Below are positions 1 to 9,038 of a DNA stretch of 64,000 nt, in pieces (positions within the stretch are counted from its first letter, which is position 1; each line of letters opens with the position of its first letter). Source of the stretch: Sphingomonas hengshuiensis (lineage in GTDB: Bacteria; Pseudomonadota; Alphaproteobacteria; Sphingomonadales; Sphingomonadaceae); the NCBI RefSeq assembly GCF_000935025.1, contig NZ_CP010836.1:1674001-1738000 (forward strand), in the 5' to 3' direction. The notes below the pieces were generated by a model. That model saw only the letters and a program-made list of their open reading frames with translations. It ran no database searches and was not told the DNA's origin. Both the position numbers and the translations under genes were made by a program.

Positions 1-441
1 GATCCGCTCGAGGTCGACGATCTGCGGGTTGCTGGTGCCCGCCGCGACGTTGAACTCGTCGATGTAGAACGCATAGGTCGACTGACGGACATCGGCATAG
101 GGGTTCAGCTGGTTCGAAATGCCGCGGATCGCGAGGTCCTTGCGATCGCGCGACCCGTTCGACTGAAAGCTGACATTCGGTGTCAGCGCGAAATAATCCT
201 CGACGCTCTGGACATTCTGGTCCTGCAGCGTCTGCGCGGTCACTGCGGTGATCGCGATCGGCACGTCCTGCAGGCTCTGTTCGCGGCGCTGCGCAGTCAC
301 GACGATCTCGTCCGGAGACGTGGTCGTCGCGGTGTCCTGCGCCCATGCCGGCGTGGCAGCGACGCCGCCCATCAACGCGGCGGCGGCGACCCCCGCCGCA
401 AGCCGGGCGGTAGCGCGCATCCCAATCAACGTATAGCTCAT
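1..441 (-). CDS. TonB-dependent receptor, N-terminal part (runs off the window)
   Basis: Outer-membrane active transporter, energised by TonB-ExbBD. Only the first 147 codons lie in the window; the barrel continues to the left. A signal peptide ends near AWAQ (about residue 35). It is followed by the TonB-box-like stretch DEIVVTAQRR and the start of a plug domain (SLQDVPIAITAVTAQTL, then LAIRGISNQ). The ATG at 441 is preceded by AGGGGG seven bases upstream. A GC-rich hairpin lies between this gene and the upstream NTF2-like gene. Neighbouring secreted peptidases and amidohydrolases suggest a peptide- or amide-type substrate, but that is inference. No substrate can be read from the fragment. 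Confidence 0.9.
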   Translation of the reverse strand, partial: MSYTLIGMRATARLAAGVAAAALMGGVAATPAWAQDTATTTSPDEIVVTAQRREQSLQDVPIAITAVTAQTLQDQNVQSVEDYFALTPNVSFQSNGSRDRKDLAIRGISNQLNPYADVRQSTYAFYIDEFNVAAGTSNPQIVDLERI

Positions 442-460
442 GTCAAATCCCCCTCACCTG

Positions 461-482
461 CCGGAGGGCGCTTGCCCTCCGG
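461..482 (-). terminator. GC-rich hairpin between two leftward genes
   Basis: A perfect 9-bp stem (CCGGAGGGC / GCCCTCCGG) with a 4-base loop lies between the stop of the NTF2-like gene and the start of the TonB receptor. No T-tract follows on the minus strand, so it may be a weak terminator or an mRNA-stabilising hairpin rather than a classic intrinsic terminator. Confidence 0.4.
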
Positions 483-526
483 ACTCTGAAACCCCGGTCC
501 TCTCCGAAAATGCCGCCTTCAGGCGG

Positions 527-1039
527 TCACGCAGTCCAGCATTGCGGGTCCAGCGGCCCCTTGCTCGCGTCCAGATCGCTGCGCACCAGCACGATCGACG
601 CGATCTTGCCGTCCTTGACGACGGCGTGCCCTGCCGCCAGCGAGCACGCGACCTTGCCGCTGCGGCGCGAGCGGATGACGTGATAGGTGTAGATCAGCCC
701 GTCCTTCTCGAAGACTTCCTTGAACGGCACGACGATCTCGACGTCACCGCCACCGGCCTGGATCTTCTGGAAATGCGTGGCCCATTCGCCGACGCCGCGG
801 ATCGCAGTGCGGCCCTCGAGGATCAGCGTCGCGTCGGGCGTGAAGAACTTCGAGAAATTCTCCTCGGTGTACGCGCCCGGCGTCTTGAACGCGGTGTTCC
901 ACCACACGAACATGCGCGACAGAATATCGGTCGCGGGCTTCTCGACGGGCGCGGTGACGGGCTGGTCCGGACGGGCTGTGGCGGGCGCCGACAGCGCCAG
1001 CCCTGCGAGCATGATTGCGGATGCGACCTTTTTCTGCAC
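527..1039 (-). CDS. Secreted SnoaL/NTF2-like protein
   Basis: About 170 aa. The likely start is the GTG at 1039, because GGGAG sits six bases upstream; longer versions lack a ribosome site. A hydrophobic signal sequence (ASAIMLAGLALSAPATA) is followed by a single SnoaL-like/NTF2 domain. Features include WWNTAFKTPGAYTEENF, a FTPDATLILEG strand and a C-terminal VVKDGKIASIVLVRSDLDA strand. Such domains are either small hydrolases/isomerases or ligand-binding proteins, and no catalytic residues can be assigned with confidence. The upstream region carries GCAACG/CGTTGC half-sites also seen in front of other genes in the window. Confidence 0.75.
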   Translation of the reverse strand: MQKKVASAIMLAGLALSAPATARPDQPVTAPVEKPATDILSRMFVWWNTAFKTPGAYTEENFSKFFTPDATLILEGRTAIRGVGEWATHFQKIQAGGGDVEIVVPFKEVFEKDGLIYTYHVIRSRRSGKVACSLAAGHAVVKDGKIASIVLVRSDLDASKGPLDPQCWTA

Positions 1040-1206
1040 GATATGCTCCCTGTAGCAATGTTGCGGTTTGACTGGCTTGGACGCCATGTTCGTGCAGCAA
1101 GTGTCCGTCAGTTGCATTGTTGTGGCAACGGCATTGCAAATTCGTGATCGTTGCGTTCAGTGCAAATTAGCGGCCCGACCAGGCCCTGTCGCGCCGAGCG
1201 ATAGCG

Positions 1207-2535
1207 CTATTTCACCAACAGGATCCGGCTGTTGGGCGGGTACACCCATTCCAGGCCCCGTGCGGTCACGACGCCATTGTCCTCGAGCGGTATCTTGATT
1301 TTGCGCGGCCCCCATTCGGGGACGACCGTGTAGAGGAACAGCTCGATCGAGAGCAGATTGCCTGCACGCAGCGTATAGGTGGCCCGAAGCGGGTTGAAAT
1401 CGGCCATCGACGGCCCCGAGCCATGGCCGAAATCTCCCACCGAATGGCTGCCGATCACCACGTCGGACACCCCCAGGTCGCGGCTGGGGTCGTCATAGCG
1501 GCCCAGGACATAGCCCTTGGTCTCCGCCACGCGCCGATTGACCGTCGCCAGCGCTTCGCCCGCGGGGACGCCGGGGCGGATCGTATCCAGGATCATCCGC
1601 CGGATGCCCAGCGCCCTGTCGAATGCGCGCTGTACGCCGGGCGGCGGCGCATTCTCGCCGGGCTTCAGCACATAGGCCATGCGCTTCATATCGGTATAGG
1701 CGAGCAGGTAATGGACTCCCCAGTCGACCGTGATCAGGTCCCCGGGCTGGATCACATGATCCCCCGACACCGGCCCGCGCTCGCCGGGGCCCAGGATGTA
1801 GATGCTGGGCAGGCCGAAGCTGTTTCCCAGCCCTTCCTTGTGAAGTTGCTCCATCATCCACCAGGCGACGTCGCCGGTGGTGGTGTGGCCGGGTCGGATC
1901 ACCTCGTTCGACAGCGCGCGCTCGACGATGGTACGCGAATATTCGCCCGCTCGGGCAAAGGCGGCGATGCTGGTCGCGGTGTTGCGCGAGCGGAAGTCCG
2001 ATACGAGCTTTTCGGCGGACACCAGCCGCCCCGACAGATCGGGGCCGAGCGTCTCGCGGACCTTCTCGTGGAGCGCGTGGCTGAGGCCGTCTGCGGTGCC
2101 GATCTCGGTCGCGACATTGATACCGATCCGCTTTGGGTTGCGCGCCTCGACGAACGCACGGAGTTGCGCGGGCGAAACCTTGACGTCGTAGAGCGGGCAT
2201 TGGTCGAATCCCGCCCCGCCGATCCCCATCACCGCACGCTCGATGCGCCCTCCCCCTTTGTCGGTGAAGACGAAATAGCCGATATCCGAGGTATAGCCGC
2301 CGCCCAGCATCGCCGCGTTCGGATCGTCATGGCCTTCGCGCATCGCGACCAGCCACATGTCGATGCCGTTCTCGCGCATCGCCTCGGGCAGGATGGTGTC
2401 GAGCTTGTCCTTGCGGATCTGGCAGAGCTCATCCCAACGGCGCTTGGCTTCCTGCGCATTTGCGGGCTGCGCCCCCGCCGCCAGCGCAATGGCAAGCGCC
2501 AGGGGAGCAAAAAGGCGATGGCGCTTGGCGGGCAT
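1207..2535 (-). CDS. Secreted M24-family (Xaa-Pro type) metallopeptidase
   Basis: 442 aa from the ATG at 2535, which has GGAG eight bases upstream. A signal peptide (LALAIALAAGAQPANAQ) comes first, then a creatinase/prolidase N-terminal domain, then the pita-bread M24 domain. Metal ligands are visible: Asp in ITVDWG (about 272), Asp in YTDMKR (about 283), His in HSVGDFGHGSG, Glu in LSIELFLY and Glu in IPLEDNG. The fold suggests aminopeptidase P, prolidase or a related C-N hydrolase acting in the periplasm. The exact substrate is unknown. It lies in a leftward run with two amidohydrolases, consistent with breakdown of peptides or amides imported by the nearby TonB receptor. Confidence 0.85.
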   Translation of the reverse strand: MPAKRHRLFAPLALAIALAAGAQPANAQEAKRRWDELCQIRKDKLDTILPEAMRENGIDMWLVAMREGHDDPNAAMLGGGYTSDIGYFVFTDKGGGRIERAVMGIGGAGFDQCPLYDVKVSPAQLRAFVEARNPKRIGINVATEIGTADGLSHALHEKVRETLGPDLSGRLVSAEKLVSDFRSRNTATSIAAFARAGEYSRTIVERALSNEVIRPGHTTTGDVAWWMMEQLHKEGLGNSFGLPSIYILGPGERGPVSGDHVIQPGDLITVDWGVHYLLAYTDMKRMAYVLKPGENAPPPGVQRAFDRALGIRRMILDTIRPGVPAGEALATVNRRVAETKGYVLGRYDDPSRDLGVSDVVIGSHSVGDFGHGSGPSMADFNPLRATYTLRAGNLLSIELFLYTVVPEWGPRKIKIPLEDNGVVTARGLEWVYPPNSRILLVK

Positions 2536-2628
2536 AGAGGATTCTCCAGGATGGTCAGCGACGCATTTTGTCGCCCGAACCACCCCGGAATTCAATCATA
2601 ATATAACAGCAATCACACGATTACCGTC

Positions 2629-3903
2629 TTAATTTGCGGTCGGCACTGCCGCCGCGTCGTTGCGAACGATCTTGCCGCCTTTCATCACGAAGCCGATCGT
2701 CCGCAGCGCGCCGATCGCCCGGGTCGGGTCGGAATCGACTGCTACGATATCGGCATAATAGCCGGGCTTGAGCAGGCCGACCTCGCTGTCGACCCCCAGC
2801 ATGCGCGCGGGCTCGATCGTCGCGGCGCGCAACGCTTGTGCAGGCGTCATCCCGGCGTCGACATAGATTTCGGCCTCGCGGACCGTGGCTGTCGTGCCTT
2901 CGTTGGGCTCCCACGGATATTGATCGGTCCCGAGAGCGATGTTCACGCCCGTGGTGATCGCGGTGCGCAATACGCCGATATGCGCCTTGCCGACCGAGTC
3001 GACGCGCGCGAGATACCAGTCGGGCGACCCGATTTTCTTGTAGAAGGCACGCGCCCCGCTCTGGCTGACGACGATCGTCGGGACGTACCAGACGCCCTTG
3101 GCCTTCATCTTCCGGAGCACGTCGGGCGTCAGGAAATAGCCATGTTCGATGCAGTCGATGCCCGCATCGATCGCGACGTCGGTCGCGATCGGCGATCCGC
3201 TATGCCCGGTGACCTTGACGCCGTTGCGATGCGCGACTTCGATCGCGGTCTTTAGTTCGTCATCGGTGAAGGGCGACGCGCCGATATCGCCATGCGTGTC
3301 GGAGATGCCGCCGGAGATGCCGAGCTTGATCCAAGTGGCGCCCGCCTTGATCTGCTCGCGCACCGCCTTGGCGAATTCGGCTGCGCCGTTGACCTCGGTC
3401 TTGCCGTGCCCGCCGGTCGCGACGATCGACGACCCTGCGGTATGGATGCGGGGCCCCGCGAACATCCCCGAATCGATCGCGCGCTTGACCGTGAAGTCGA
3501 CCCCCGCGTCTGACCCGGTCAGCCGGATCGTGGTGACCCCCGAAAGCAGCGATTTCTGCGCGTTGTCGAGCGTGCGGAGCGCCATCGAATCCGCAGTCTC
3601 GCCATAGATCCGCGCGGCCCCCGGGAGGTTCAGCGCGAGATGGACGTGCATGTTCATCAGCCCGGGAATCAGCCATTTGCCCTGCATCGGCACGACCGTC
3701 GCGTCGGTGGGCACCGGGGTAGTCGCGCGTGGCCCGATCGCCTTGATCCGCTCCCCCTCCACCAGCACTACCGCATCAAGCAATGGCGCCTTGCCGGCAA
3801 GATCGGCGACATTGCCGCCGACCAGCGCCACGACCTGTGCGCACGCCGGGACAGAGCCCAGCACCGCGACGCTCGCTGCAACGGCGACCAGGAGTTTCCG
3901 CAT
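2629..3903 (-). CDS. Secreted metal-dependent amidohydrolase (copy A)
   Basis: 424 aa from the ATG at 3903, with AGGAAC upstream. It has a signal peptide ending ACAQ and an amidohydrolase TIM barrel of the imidazolonepropionase-like/prolidase-like group. The first metal pair is in NMHVHLALN (about residue 86). A Lys lies in TWIKLGISGG, His residues in VTGHSG and CIEHGY, and the catalytic Asp in LGTDQYPWEP. The family hydrolyses C-N bonds in cyclic amides, dipeptides or N-acyl amino acids; the substrate here is not known. It is 23 bp downstream of a close paralogue (copy B), so the pair is probably co-transcribed and arose by duplication. Confidence 0.85.
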   Translation of the reverse strand: MRKLLVAVAASVAVLGSVPACAQVVALVGGNVADLAGKAPLLDAVVLVEGERIKAIGPRATTPVPTDATVVPMQGKWLIPGLMNMHVHLALNLPGAARIYGETADSMALRTLDNAQKSLLSGVTTIRLTGSDAGVDFTVKRAIDSGMFAGPRIHTAGSSIVATGGHGKTEVNGAAEFAKAVREQIKAGATWIKLGISGGISDTHGDIGASPFTDDELKTAIEVAHRNGVKVTGHSGSPIATDVAIDAGIDCIEHGYFLTPDVLRKMKAKGVWYVPTIVVSQSGARAFYKKIGSPDWYLARVDSVGKAHIGVLRTAITTGVNIALGTDQYPWEPNEGTTATVREAEIYVDAGMTPAQALRAATIEPARMLGVDSEVGLLKPGYYADIVAVDSDPTRAIGALRTIGFVMKGGKIVRNDAAAVPTAN

Positions 3904-3926
3904 CGTCTTGTTCCTTTCGGCCCGCA

Positions 3927-5225
3927 TCAGCGCGCGACCGGTTCAGGATGCGCGTCGTCGCGATAAATCGCCCCGCCCTTCATCACGAAGTCGAGCGTGC
4001 GCAGCGCGGCAATATCGCGGGTCGGATCGGCCGAAACGGCAACGATATCGGCATATTGGCCGGGAACGATCCGCCCGACCTCCTTGTCGAGTCCCAGCAT
4101 CCGCGCGGGCTGGATCGTCGCGGCCTGAAGCGCCTGGAGCGGCGTCATCCCGGCCTTCACGTACAGTTCGGCCTCGGCGACGGTCGCGGTGGTGCCGCCA
4201 TTGGGTTCGAACGGGAACTGGTCGGTGCCGAGCGCGACGTTGATCCCCATGCGGATCGCCTTTTGTAGCATCGCCCAATGGTCCTTGCCGGTCGAGGCGA
4301 CGCGCTCCAGATACCAGTCGGGCGAGCCGATCTTGCGATAGAATTCATATGCGCCGGGCTGGCTGACGACGATCGTCGGGACGAGCCACACGCCCTGCGC
4401 CTTCATCTTGGACAGCACCTCGTCATTGAGGTGATAGCCATGTTCGAAACAGTCGATCCCGAATTTCAGCGCCTGGAGCGCCGCTTCGGACGAGCCGTTA
4501 TGCGCGGTGACCTTCACGCCGTTGCGGTGCGCGACTTCGATGATGGTCGACAACTCGGCATCAGTCATCGGGGCGGCGGAGATGCTGCCATGCGAATCCG
4601 AGATGCCGCCGGATATCGCGATCTTGATCCAGGTCGCGCCGCGCTTGATCTGTTCGCGCGCCACCTTGCTGAACTCGGCGGGGCCATCGGCCTCCAGCGA
4701 GCCGTGCCCGCCGGTCGGCACGATCAGCTCGCCGGCGGATTCGATCCGCGGCCCGATCGCCTGCCCGCGCGCGATTGCACGCTTGAGCATGAAGTCGATG
4801 CCGTGATCCTCGGCGGTGAGGCGCACCGTTGTTACCCCGGCGAGCAGGCTGCGGCGCGCATTGTCGGCCATGCGCAGCGCTTCCTCGCCATCGGTTTCGT
4901 TGACGAGTTCCGCACCCGCGGCGCCCGGCAGCTTGAGTCCGAAATGGACGTGCATGTTCATCAGCCCGGGGAGCAGCCATTTGCCCTGCATCGGCACGAC
5001 TCGTGCGCCCGCGGGCACCGCGACCGAGGCCGACGGGCCGACCTGGAGGATTCGCTCGCCCTGCACCAGCACGACGGCATCGCGAATCGGTGCGCCGCCG
5101 TCGATCGCCACCACCGTCGCGCCGACCAACGCCGTTACCGGCGGCACCGCCTGCGCCAGCGCCGCAGGTGTCGCGACCATCGCCGCAACTGCCGATAGCG
5201 CGGCGCGCCAGCCCGAAACTCTCAT
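3927..5225 (-). CDS. Secreted metal-dependent amidohydrolase (copy B)
   Basis: 432 aa from the ATG at 5225, with GGGAGG five bases upstream; the longer open frame upstream has no ribosome site. The signal peptide ends PAALAQ. The barrel carries NMHVHFGLK (about residue 91), TWIKIAISGG, VTAHNG, CFEHGYH and LGTDQFPFEP, matching copy A almost motif for motif. It is the first gene of a two-gene unit with copy A. Its upstream region (5226-5481), shared with a divergent DUF885 gene, holds the repeated motif TTGCGCAAAATGCAACG at 5303-5319. Confidence 0.85.
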   Translation of the reverse strand: MRVSGWRAALSAVAAMVATPAALAQAVPPVTALVGATVVAIDGGAPIRDAVVLVQGERILQVGPSASVAVPAGARVVPMQGKWLLPGLMNMHVHFGLKLPGAAGAELVNETDGEEALRMADNARRSLLAGVTTVRLTAEDHGIDFMLKRAIARGQAIGPRIESAGELIVPTGGHGSLEADGPAEFSKVAREQIKRGATWIKIAISGGISDSHGSISAAPMTDAELSTIIEVAHRNGVKVTAHNGSSEAALQALKFGIDCFEHGYHLNDEVLSKMKAQGVWLVPTIVVSQPGAYEFYRKIGSPDWYLERVASTGKDHWAMLQKAIRMGINVALGTDQFPFEPNGGTTATVAEAELYVKAGMTPLQALQAATIQPARMLGLDKEVGRIVPGQYADIVAVSADPTRDIAALRTLDFVMKGGAIYRDDAHPEPVAR

Positions 5226-5302
5226 AATTGCCTCCCGGAAAACCGTAGCTGGAGACTGCGGCATGCAGCGCGGAAAACAATGTGCAAAGTGCCGCAACTT
5301 CA

Positions 5303-5319
5303 TTGCGCAAAATGCAACG
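5303..5319 (+). promoter_or_regulatory. Shared 17-bp motif, copy 1
   Basis: TTGCGCAAAATGCAACG lies in the divergent intergenic region between amidohydrolase B and the Tat-exported DUF885 gene. It matches 16 of 17 bases of a site at 13806-13822 upstream of the VOC gene. Its position suggests an operator for a regulator common to these genes; which protein binds is unknown. Confidence 0.45.
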
Positions 5320-5481
5320 CAAACCACAAAAGCTTTCACTCCGAGCAAACAAGACGCCCGGAAAATGGCGGTTTACCGTGGTTCTACCCCCTGAACGGGC
5401 ATTTTGACGGCGCGTGCGCGGGTGGTTGCATTCTTGCCGCATCGCGACACGATTGCGCCTCGCCGATCTGGGGAGCGATTA

Positions 5482-7290
5482 GTGCCACACGACATTCTAT
5501 CGGGGTTCACCCGCCGCCGGACGCTGGGGATGCTGGCAGCCACGGCGCTGACTCCGCTGGCGGCGACGGCGCGCGGCATCGATCCGGGGCAGGCGCTGCG
5601 CGCGCTGCTCGATCGGAGCGAGGCCGCGGACGCCGCGCTCGACCCGCTGCGCGCGGCGCGCATCGGCACCGGGCCGGGCGGTCCGCTGTTCGTCGATCCG
5701 CTCGGCGACGACTATGCCCGCAGCTTGCACGCCAACAAGCGGAGCGATCTCGACGCGCTCGCCGCGATCGATCGCGGCGCGCTCGGCGCTGTCGACCGGA
5801 TCGCCTATGACGTTTTCGACTATCGCACCCGCCAAACCCTGGCGCTGTTCGATAGCGGGCTGTTCGAAGTGCAATTGCGTGCGCCGCTCAATCCCTCGTT
5901 CGGGTTGCATGTCGAATTTCCCGATTTCCTGTCGGGCGGGAGCAGCCGATATGCCAGCGCATCCGATTACGCCGATGCGCTGACGCGGATCGAAGGGTTT
6001 GTCGGCTATCTGGACAGCGTCGTGGCGCGGCTGAAACAGGGGCTGGCCGAGGGCTATGTCCAGCCTTGGGTCCTGGTCACCAACGTGTTGGCCCAGCTTG
6101 ACGCGATGCTCGCCCTGCCGATCGAGGACAGCCCGTTCTGGTCGGGGATCAAGCGGATGCCCGCGGCGATCCCGCCCGCCGAGCAGGCGCGGATCACCGC
6201 GGCGTTCCGCGCTGCGATCACGGGCAAGGTCATGCCGGCCTATCGCGCATGGGCAGTCTATCTCCGCGAAACCTATCTGCCGCGTGCTACCGAGGCGCCC
6301 GGGCTATGGGCGATGAAGGACGGGGCGGCGCTCTACGCCTGGGACTTGGCCCGGCATACCACCACCCAACGCTCCGCCGACGACATCCACGCGCTAGGCC
6401 TTGCCGAAGTCGCCCGCATACGCGGCGAGATGGAGGGGGTGCGCGCCAAGGTCGGATTTCAGGGCGATCTCAAGGCGTTCTTCGAACATATTCGGACGGA
6501 CCCGCAATATTATTGCAAGACCCCGGCCGAACTGCTCGCGCGGTTCAAGGCGATCGAGGCGAAGATCTGGCCTGGCATTCCCCGCCTGTTCCACGATCGC
6601 CCCAAGGCGCCGTTCGAAGTCCGCCCCCTGCCCGCGCTCGGCGACCAGCGCGGCACCGGCTATTACCGCCCCGGTCCGCCCGACGGAGTGTCGCCGGGCA
6701 TCCTCTATTTCAACATGTCGATGCTCGGCACGCGTCCGATCCCGACGCTGGAGACGCTGACGCTGCACGAGGGGATTCCCGGGCATCATTTCCAGCTCAC
6801 GCTGGCGATCGAAAACGCCGATCTGCCGCCGTTGCTGCGCCACGGCCAGGCCACTGCCTATACCGAAGGCTGGGGCCTGTACGCCGAGTCGCTCGGCCCG
6901 GAGCTGGGGATGTTCGGCGATCCGATGCAGTGGTTCGGGCATCTCGACATGGAGATGCTGCGCGCGGTGCGTCTCGTCGTCGATACCGGGCTCCACGCCC
7001 TGCGCTGGAGCCGGCAGGCGGCGATCGACTATATGCTCGCCAACACGTCGATGGCGCCGCGCGACGTCGCGGTCGAGATCGATCGCTATATTGCCTATCC
7101 GGGCCAGGCCTGTGCGTACAAGATCGGCGAGCGCATGTTCCGCCAGCTTCGCGAAGACGCCGCCAAGGCGCTGGGCTCCGGCTTCGACGTTCGCGACTAT
7201 CATCACCAGGTGCTCGCCACCGGGGCATTGCCGATGGACGTGCTGGAGGCGAAGATCCGCGCCTGGATCGCATCCGGCGGCGGTCGATAA
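5482..7290 (+). CDS. Tat-exported DUF885 metallopeptidase (copy 1)
   Basis: 602 aa from a GTG at 5482 that has GGGAG six bases upstream; the upstream ATG at 5404 lacks a ribosome site. The N-terminus has a twin-arginine signal (FTRRRTLGMLAATALTPLAATA), implying export in folded form. The DUF885 body contains the zinc motif HEGIPGHHFQ (about 428-437) and the later YTEGWGLYAESLG, which supplies another metal-ligand Glu. The family is related to gluzincin peptidases, but characterised members are few, so the substrate is open. It is one of four DUF885 genes in the window and one of two with an intact HExxxGH motif. Confidence 0.88.
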   Translation: MPHDILSGFTRRRTLGMLAATALTPLAATARGIDPGQALRALLDRSEAADAALDPLRAARIGTGPGGPLFVDPLGDDYARSLHANKRSDLDALAAIDRGALGAVDRIAYDVFDYRTRQTLALFDSGLFEVQLRAPLNPSFGLHVEFPDFLSGGSSRYASASDYADALTRIEGFVGYLDSVVARLKQGLAEGYVQPWVLVTNVLAQLDAMLALPIEDSPFWSGIKRMPAAIPPAEQARITAAFRAAITGKVMPAYRAWAVYLRETYLPRATEAPGLWAMKDGAALYAWDLARHTTTQRSADDIHALGLAEVARIRGEMEGVRAKVGFQGDLKAFFEHIRTDPQYYCKTPAELLARFKAIEAKIWPGIPRLFHDRPKAPFEVRPLPALGDQRGTGYYRPGPPDGVSPGILYFNMSMLGTRPIPTLETLTLHEGIPGHHFQLTLAIENADLPPLLRHGQATAYTEGWGLYAESLGPELGMFGDPMQWFGHLDMEMLRAVRLVVDTGLHALRWSRQAAIDYMLANTSMAPRDVAVEIDRYIAYPGQACAYKIGERMFRQLREDAAKALGSGFDVRDYHHQVLATGALPMDVLEAKIRAWIASGGGR

Positions 7291-7323
7291 TGAATTTAAT
7301 TTCAGTACTTCAAGGATTTGCTT

Positions 7324-7587
7324 GTGATATCCGATATCGAGCCTGAACCTCGGCGCCGCCCGCATCGCTGGCTGCTTCTCATCCCGTTCCTGTGGCAGGT
7401 CGCGATGATCCCGGTGGTCAACGACGTTGCGTGGCGGCCATTGTCGCTGCCCTTTCCCATGGCGTGGCAGATGGTGGGGATCGTCGTGGCCTCGATCGTC
7501 ATCGCGATCGTCTATGCGATCGACCGCCGCCATCCCGAGTTCGCCGCCGATGCGGACACGCTCCCCGGATCGGGAGCCGGGCATTGA
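7324..7587 (+). CDS. DUF3311-type small membrane protein
   Basis: 87 aa from a GTG at 7324 (AAGGA seven bases upstream); a TTG at 7318 is an alternative start. Two hydrophobic spans are visible (WLLLIPFLWQVAMIPVV and MVGIVVASIVIAIVYAI). Small DUF3311 proteins characteristically precede sodium:solute symporters and probably act as an accessory subunit. The stop codon overlaps the TTG start of the symporter gene, indicating coupled translation. Confidence 0.75.
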   Translation: MISDIEPEPRRRPHRWLLLIPFLWQVAMIPVVNDVAWRPLSLPFPMAWQMVGIVVASIVIAIVYAIDRRHPEFAADADTLPGSGAGH

Positions 7588-9038
7588 TCCTCGCGCTTAC
7601 GCTCGCGGTCGTGTTCGCCACCATGGCGGGCGCGATCCTCTCCGCCCGGCGCCAGGCCAAGGCGCGCACGCTCACCGAATGGGCCGTTGGCGGCCGCAAG
7701 TTCGGGGTGCTGATCTTCTGGTTCCTCAACGCGGGTGAGATCTACACTACCTTCGCGGTGCTGGGCATTTCGGGCTTTGCCTGGGCGCATGGCGCGCCCG
7801 CCTATCTGGCGCTCACCTCGGTCTCGCTGTCGGCGGCGCTCGGTTATTGGCTGATGCCGCTGATCTGGAATGCGGGGCGCCGCTACGGACTCGTGACGCA
7901 GGCGGACTTTTTCGCGGCGCATTACCAGGCGACCTGGCTCGGCGTCGTCGTCGGGCTGGCGGGGATCGCCGCGCTCATCGTCTATGTGCAAATCCAGATC
8001 GTGGCGCTCAGCCTGATCGTGCGGATGACGCTCGGCACCGACGTCTCGATCACCATGGCCGCGATCATCGCGGCGGTGGTGATGCTGAGCTTCGTCTATT
8101 TCGCCGGGCTGCGCTCCGCCGCCTTCGCCGCGGGCGTGAAAGACGTGCTGATGGTGGTGATCGTCATCACGCTCTGCGCCACCGTCGCATCGAAGGTCGG
8201 CGCGACGTCGATGCTCGACGTCTATGCGCTCGCCCAGGACAGTTTCCCCGGCATCGGACGGCTCCCCGGGCTCCAGCCCGAGGCCGGGCTCAGCACCGTC
8301 TGGCTGATGACGTCGGCGCTCAACGTCGCGCTGGGCAACTGGATACTGCCGCATCTGTTCCAGCTCTGCTTCTCGGCGGGGAGCGAGGCCACGATCCGGC
8401 GCAACGCGATCTGGCAGCCGCTTTACTCGCTTTCCTATTTCTTCATCCTGCTGCTCGGCTTCGCCGCGCTGCTCGCAGGGACCCAGCCGGCGGGAGGCGA
8501 CACCAACGCGGTGCTGCTCCAGTTCGTCGCGGATCGCTATCCGGCCTGGGCGGTCGGCATCTTCGCGGGAACGGCGTGCCTGCTCGCGCTCGTGCCCGGA
8601 TCGGTGCTGCTGCTCACCGCAGGATCGATCTTCAGCCGGAACGTGCTGTTGCCGCTGCGCCCCGGCCTGTCGGATCGCGCGACGCTGCTCGCCTCGCGGC
8701 TTTCGATGATCGCGTTCGCGACGGTTGCCGTCTGGCTCACCTTGGGCGGGTCGAAGTCGCTCGTCGAGATCGGGCTGTCGGCCTATGCCGCGATCGGGAT
8801 GCTGGCGCCGGGGGTGTATTTCGCCTTCATCTGGAAACGCGCGCACGCGATCGGCGTCTTCGCCGGGCTGGTCGCGGGCTATCTGGCGCTGCTGCTGCCC
8901 GCCGCGCAGGCCCTGTGGGGGGCGCTGCTTCCCGGATGGGAGCCGGGGCTGATCGCGATGGCGATCAACGCCGCCGTCGCCGCCGCCGTCTCGATCGCCT
9001 GGCCCCGTCCGGCGGCGCGCGCGGTGGCGCCGGCCTAG
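7584..9038 (+). CDS. Sodium:solute symporter (SSS family)
   Basis: 484 aa from a TTG at 7584 (GGGAG upstream), overlapping the stop of the DUF3311 gene. About 13 transmembrane helices can be traced. The SSS signature region near the N-terminus (WAVGGRKFGVLIFWFLNAGEIYTTF) resembles the pantothenate/acetate-type symporters. It probably imports a small carboxylate, amino acid or peptide-derived product using sodium. Its position directly after a secreted DUF885 peptidase suggests uptake of the peptidase products. It converges with the LysR gene, overlapping it by four bases. Confidence 0.85.
   Translation: MILALTLAVVFATMAGAILSARRQAKARTLTEWAVGGRKFGVLIFWFLNAGEIYTTFAVLGISGFAWAHGAPAYLALTSVSLSAALGYWLMPLIWNAGRRYGLVTQADFFAAHYQATWLGVVVGLAGIAALIVYVQIQIVALSLIVRMTLGTDVSITMAAIIAAVVMLSFVYFAGLRSAAFAAGVKDVLMVVIVITLCATVASKVGATSMLDVYALAQDSFPGIGRLPGLQPEAGLSTVWLMTSALNVALGNWILPHLFQLCFSAGSEATIRRNAIWQPLYSLSYFFILLLGFAALLAGTQPAGGDTNAVLLQFVADRYPAWAVGIFAGTACLLALVPGSVLLLTAGSIFSRNVLLPLRPGLSDRATLLASRLSMIAFATVAVWLTLGGSKSLVEIGLSAYAAIGMLAPGVYFAFIWKRAHAIGVFAGLVAGYLALLLPAAQALWGALLPGWEPGLIAMAINAAVAAAVSIAWPRPAARAVAPA

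Noticed and set aside
6394..7584. Leftward open frame opposite DUF885 copy 1
   Set aside because: It is a shadow of a gene with an intact Tat signal and zinc motif.
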